Of a DNA stretch of 64,000 bases, positions 63,243 to 64,000 are shown piece by piece. A program made the translations under genes and the position numbers. Origin of the DNA: Microthrixaceae bacterium (GTDB taxonomy: Bacteria > Actinomycetota > Acidimicrobiia > Acidimicrobiales > Acidimicrobilacustridaceae). Under the pieces are notes generated by a model. That model did not search any database. It worked only from the letters and a program-made list of their open reading frames with translations, and was not told the DNA's origin. The stretch lies in assembly GCA_947449015.1 (NCBI GenBank), contig CANFQA010000006.1, positions 24,767 to 88,766 on the forward strand, given 5' to 3'. How positions within the stretch are numbered: the stretch's first letter is position 1; every line of letters begins with the position of its first letter.

Positions 63243-64000
63243 CCGACCGAGCCTTCCATCTGCAGTTCGATGAGCCGGCTCCACTCGACCGCATATTCCA
63301 TGGGCAGCGTGCGAGTGATGGGCTCAATGAATCCATTGACGACCATACCCATGGCCTGCTCAGACGAAAGCCCGCGACTCATGAGATAGAAGAGCTGCTC
63401 GTCGGCAACCTTGGAGACCGTCGCCTCGTGTCCGATCACGGCGTCTCGGGAACCGACCTCCATATAGGGGAAGGTGTCGGAAATGGACTCATCGTCAAGG
63501 ATGAGCGCGTCGCACTGCACATGGCTCTTGCAGCCATACGCATCGTCCTCGACGCGAACCAAGCCGCGGTACGAGGTGCGGCCGCCGTCTTTGGAAATGG
63601 ACTTGGAGACAATCTTGGAGGTGGTCTCCGGGGCTGCGTGAACCATCTTGGCGCCAGCGTCCTGATGCTGACCCGGGCCGGCATAGGCCACTGAAAGCAC
63701 TTCGCCCGAAGCCTTCGGGCCAACCATGTAGACCGCCGGGTACTTCATGGTGAGACGCGAACCGATGTTGCCATCGATCCACTCCATATGACCTTCGGTC
63801 TCAACGCGAGCACGCTTGGTGACCAGGTTGAACACGTTGTTCGACCAGTTCTGGATGGTGGTGTAGGTAACACGAGCGCTGGGCTTCACGATGATCTCAA
63901 CCACTGCAGAGTGCAGGGAGTCGGAGGTGTACACCGGCGCCGAGCAGCCTTCGATGTAGTGAACCTGCGAACCCTCATCAGCGATGATGAGCGTTCGTTC
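63239..64000 (-). CDS. sufB: SufB, Fe-S scaffold subunit (5' part off the right edge)
   Basis: C-terminal 253 residues of SufB, open at the right edge. The SufB-specific segment [20 protein letters not shown] lies at 63906-63963, followed by [78 protein letters not shown] and [22 protein letters not shown], which continue the SufB core. It ends 53 bases before the transporter gene. Its distance to sufD is 2.1 kb with three other genes between. Confidence 0.96.
   Translation of the reverse strand, partial: ERTLIIADEGSQVHYIEGCSAPVYTSDSLHSAVVEIIVKPSARVTYTTIQNWSNNVFNLVTKRARVETEGHMEWIDGNIGSRLTMKYPAVYMVGPKASGEVLSVAYAGPGQHQDAGAKMVHAAPETTSKIVSKSISKDGGRTSYRGLVRVEDDAYGCKSHVQCDALILDDESISDTFPYMEVGSRDAVIGHEATVSKVADEQLFYLMSRGLSSEQAMGMVVNGFIEPITRTLPMEYAVEWSRLIELQMEGSVG

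Overview
The window is 64 kb of gene-dense, GC-rich bacterial DNA with no gap above 300 bases, no RNA gene, no mobile element and no CRISPR array that I can see. Gene order and protein types point to Actinomycetota. The evidence is an mIHF-type integration host factor next to gmk, a PriA without recognisable helicase motifs, the priA-metK-coaBC-rpoZ-gmk-mihF-pyr block and a SufU/Rieske type Suf system. The presence of tgt/queA and a class 1B-like PyrD without PyrK suggests a deep branch such as Acidimicrobiia rather than Mycobacterium or Streptomyces. That placement is inference; no search was run.

Layout. From 1 to about 48.2 kb almost everything is on the minus strand and forms one long conserved housekeeping chain. 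In transcription order it runs ruvC-ruvA-ruvB, queA-tgt, yajC-secD-secF, relA, two exported proteins, hisS-aspS, rarA, two small membrane proteins, alaS-ruvX-mltG-aroE, a prepilin peptidase, aroC-aroK-aroB-aroQ, pepQ-efp-nusB, pyrR-pyrB-pyrC-carA-carB-pyrD-pyrF, mihF-gmk, rpoZ-coaBC-metK-priA, def-fmt-rsmB-moaB-ribD. Many neighbours overlap by 1 to 11 bases. The only plus-strand genes in this part are an RsmC-like methyltransferase and a TrmH-family methyltransferase (3979-5153). From 48.2 to 55.9 kb the genes are more individual: a short-chain dehydrogenase, RNase HI, single-subunit pyruvate dehydrogenase E1, an alpha/beta hydrolase-like protein lacking its nucleophile, two small unknowns, an acyl-CoA dehydrogenase and an MBL hydrolase. 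From 55.9 kb to the right edge lies a rearranged Suf iron-sulfur cluster locus. sufC-sufS-sufU are on the plus strand; a pterin dehydratase, a second sufC, a Rieske protein and sufD are on the minus strand; three other genes intervene; sufB runs off the edge. ribD runs off the left edge.

Regulation visible in the sequence. Many first-in-transcript genes carry a TANNNT hexamer 6 to 9 bases before the start codon, most of them without a Shine-Dalgarno sequence, which is the layout of leaderless promoters. The clearest spacing of exactly 6 is seen at def, the RsmC-like gene, mihF, aroC, rarA, the SDR gene, aceE and sufC. The same rule exposes a 21-codon leader reading frame just before relA, and it predicts that ribD may start on an ATC codon. 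The pyr operon has a full leader: a PyrR-type hairpin, a strong Shine-Dalgarno sequence with a six-codon reading frame, and an intrinsic terminator before pyrR. I saw no clearly new multi-gene system; the best leads are these leader and promoter structures and the split Suf locus.
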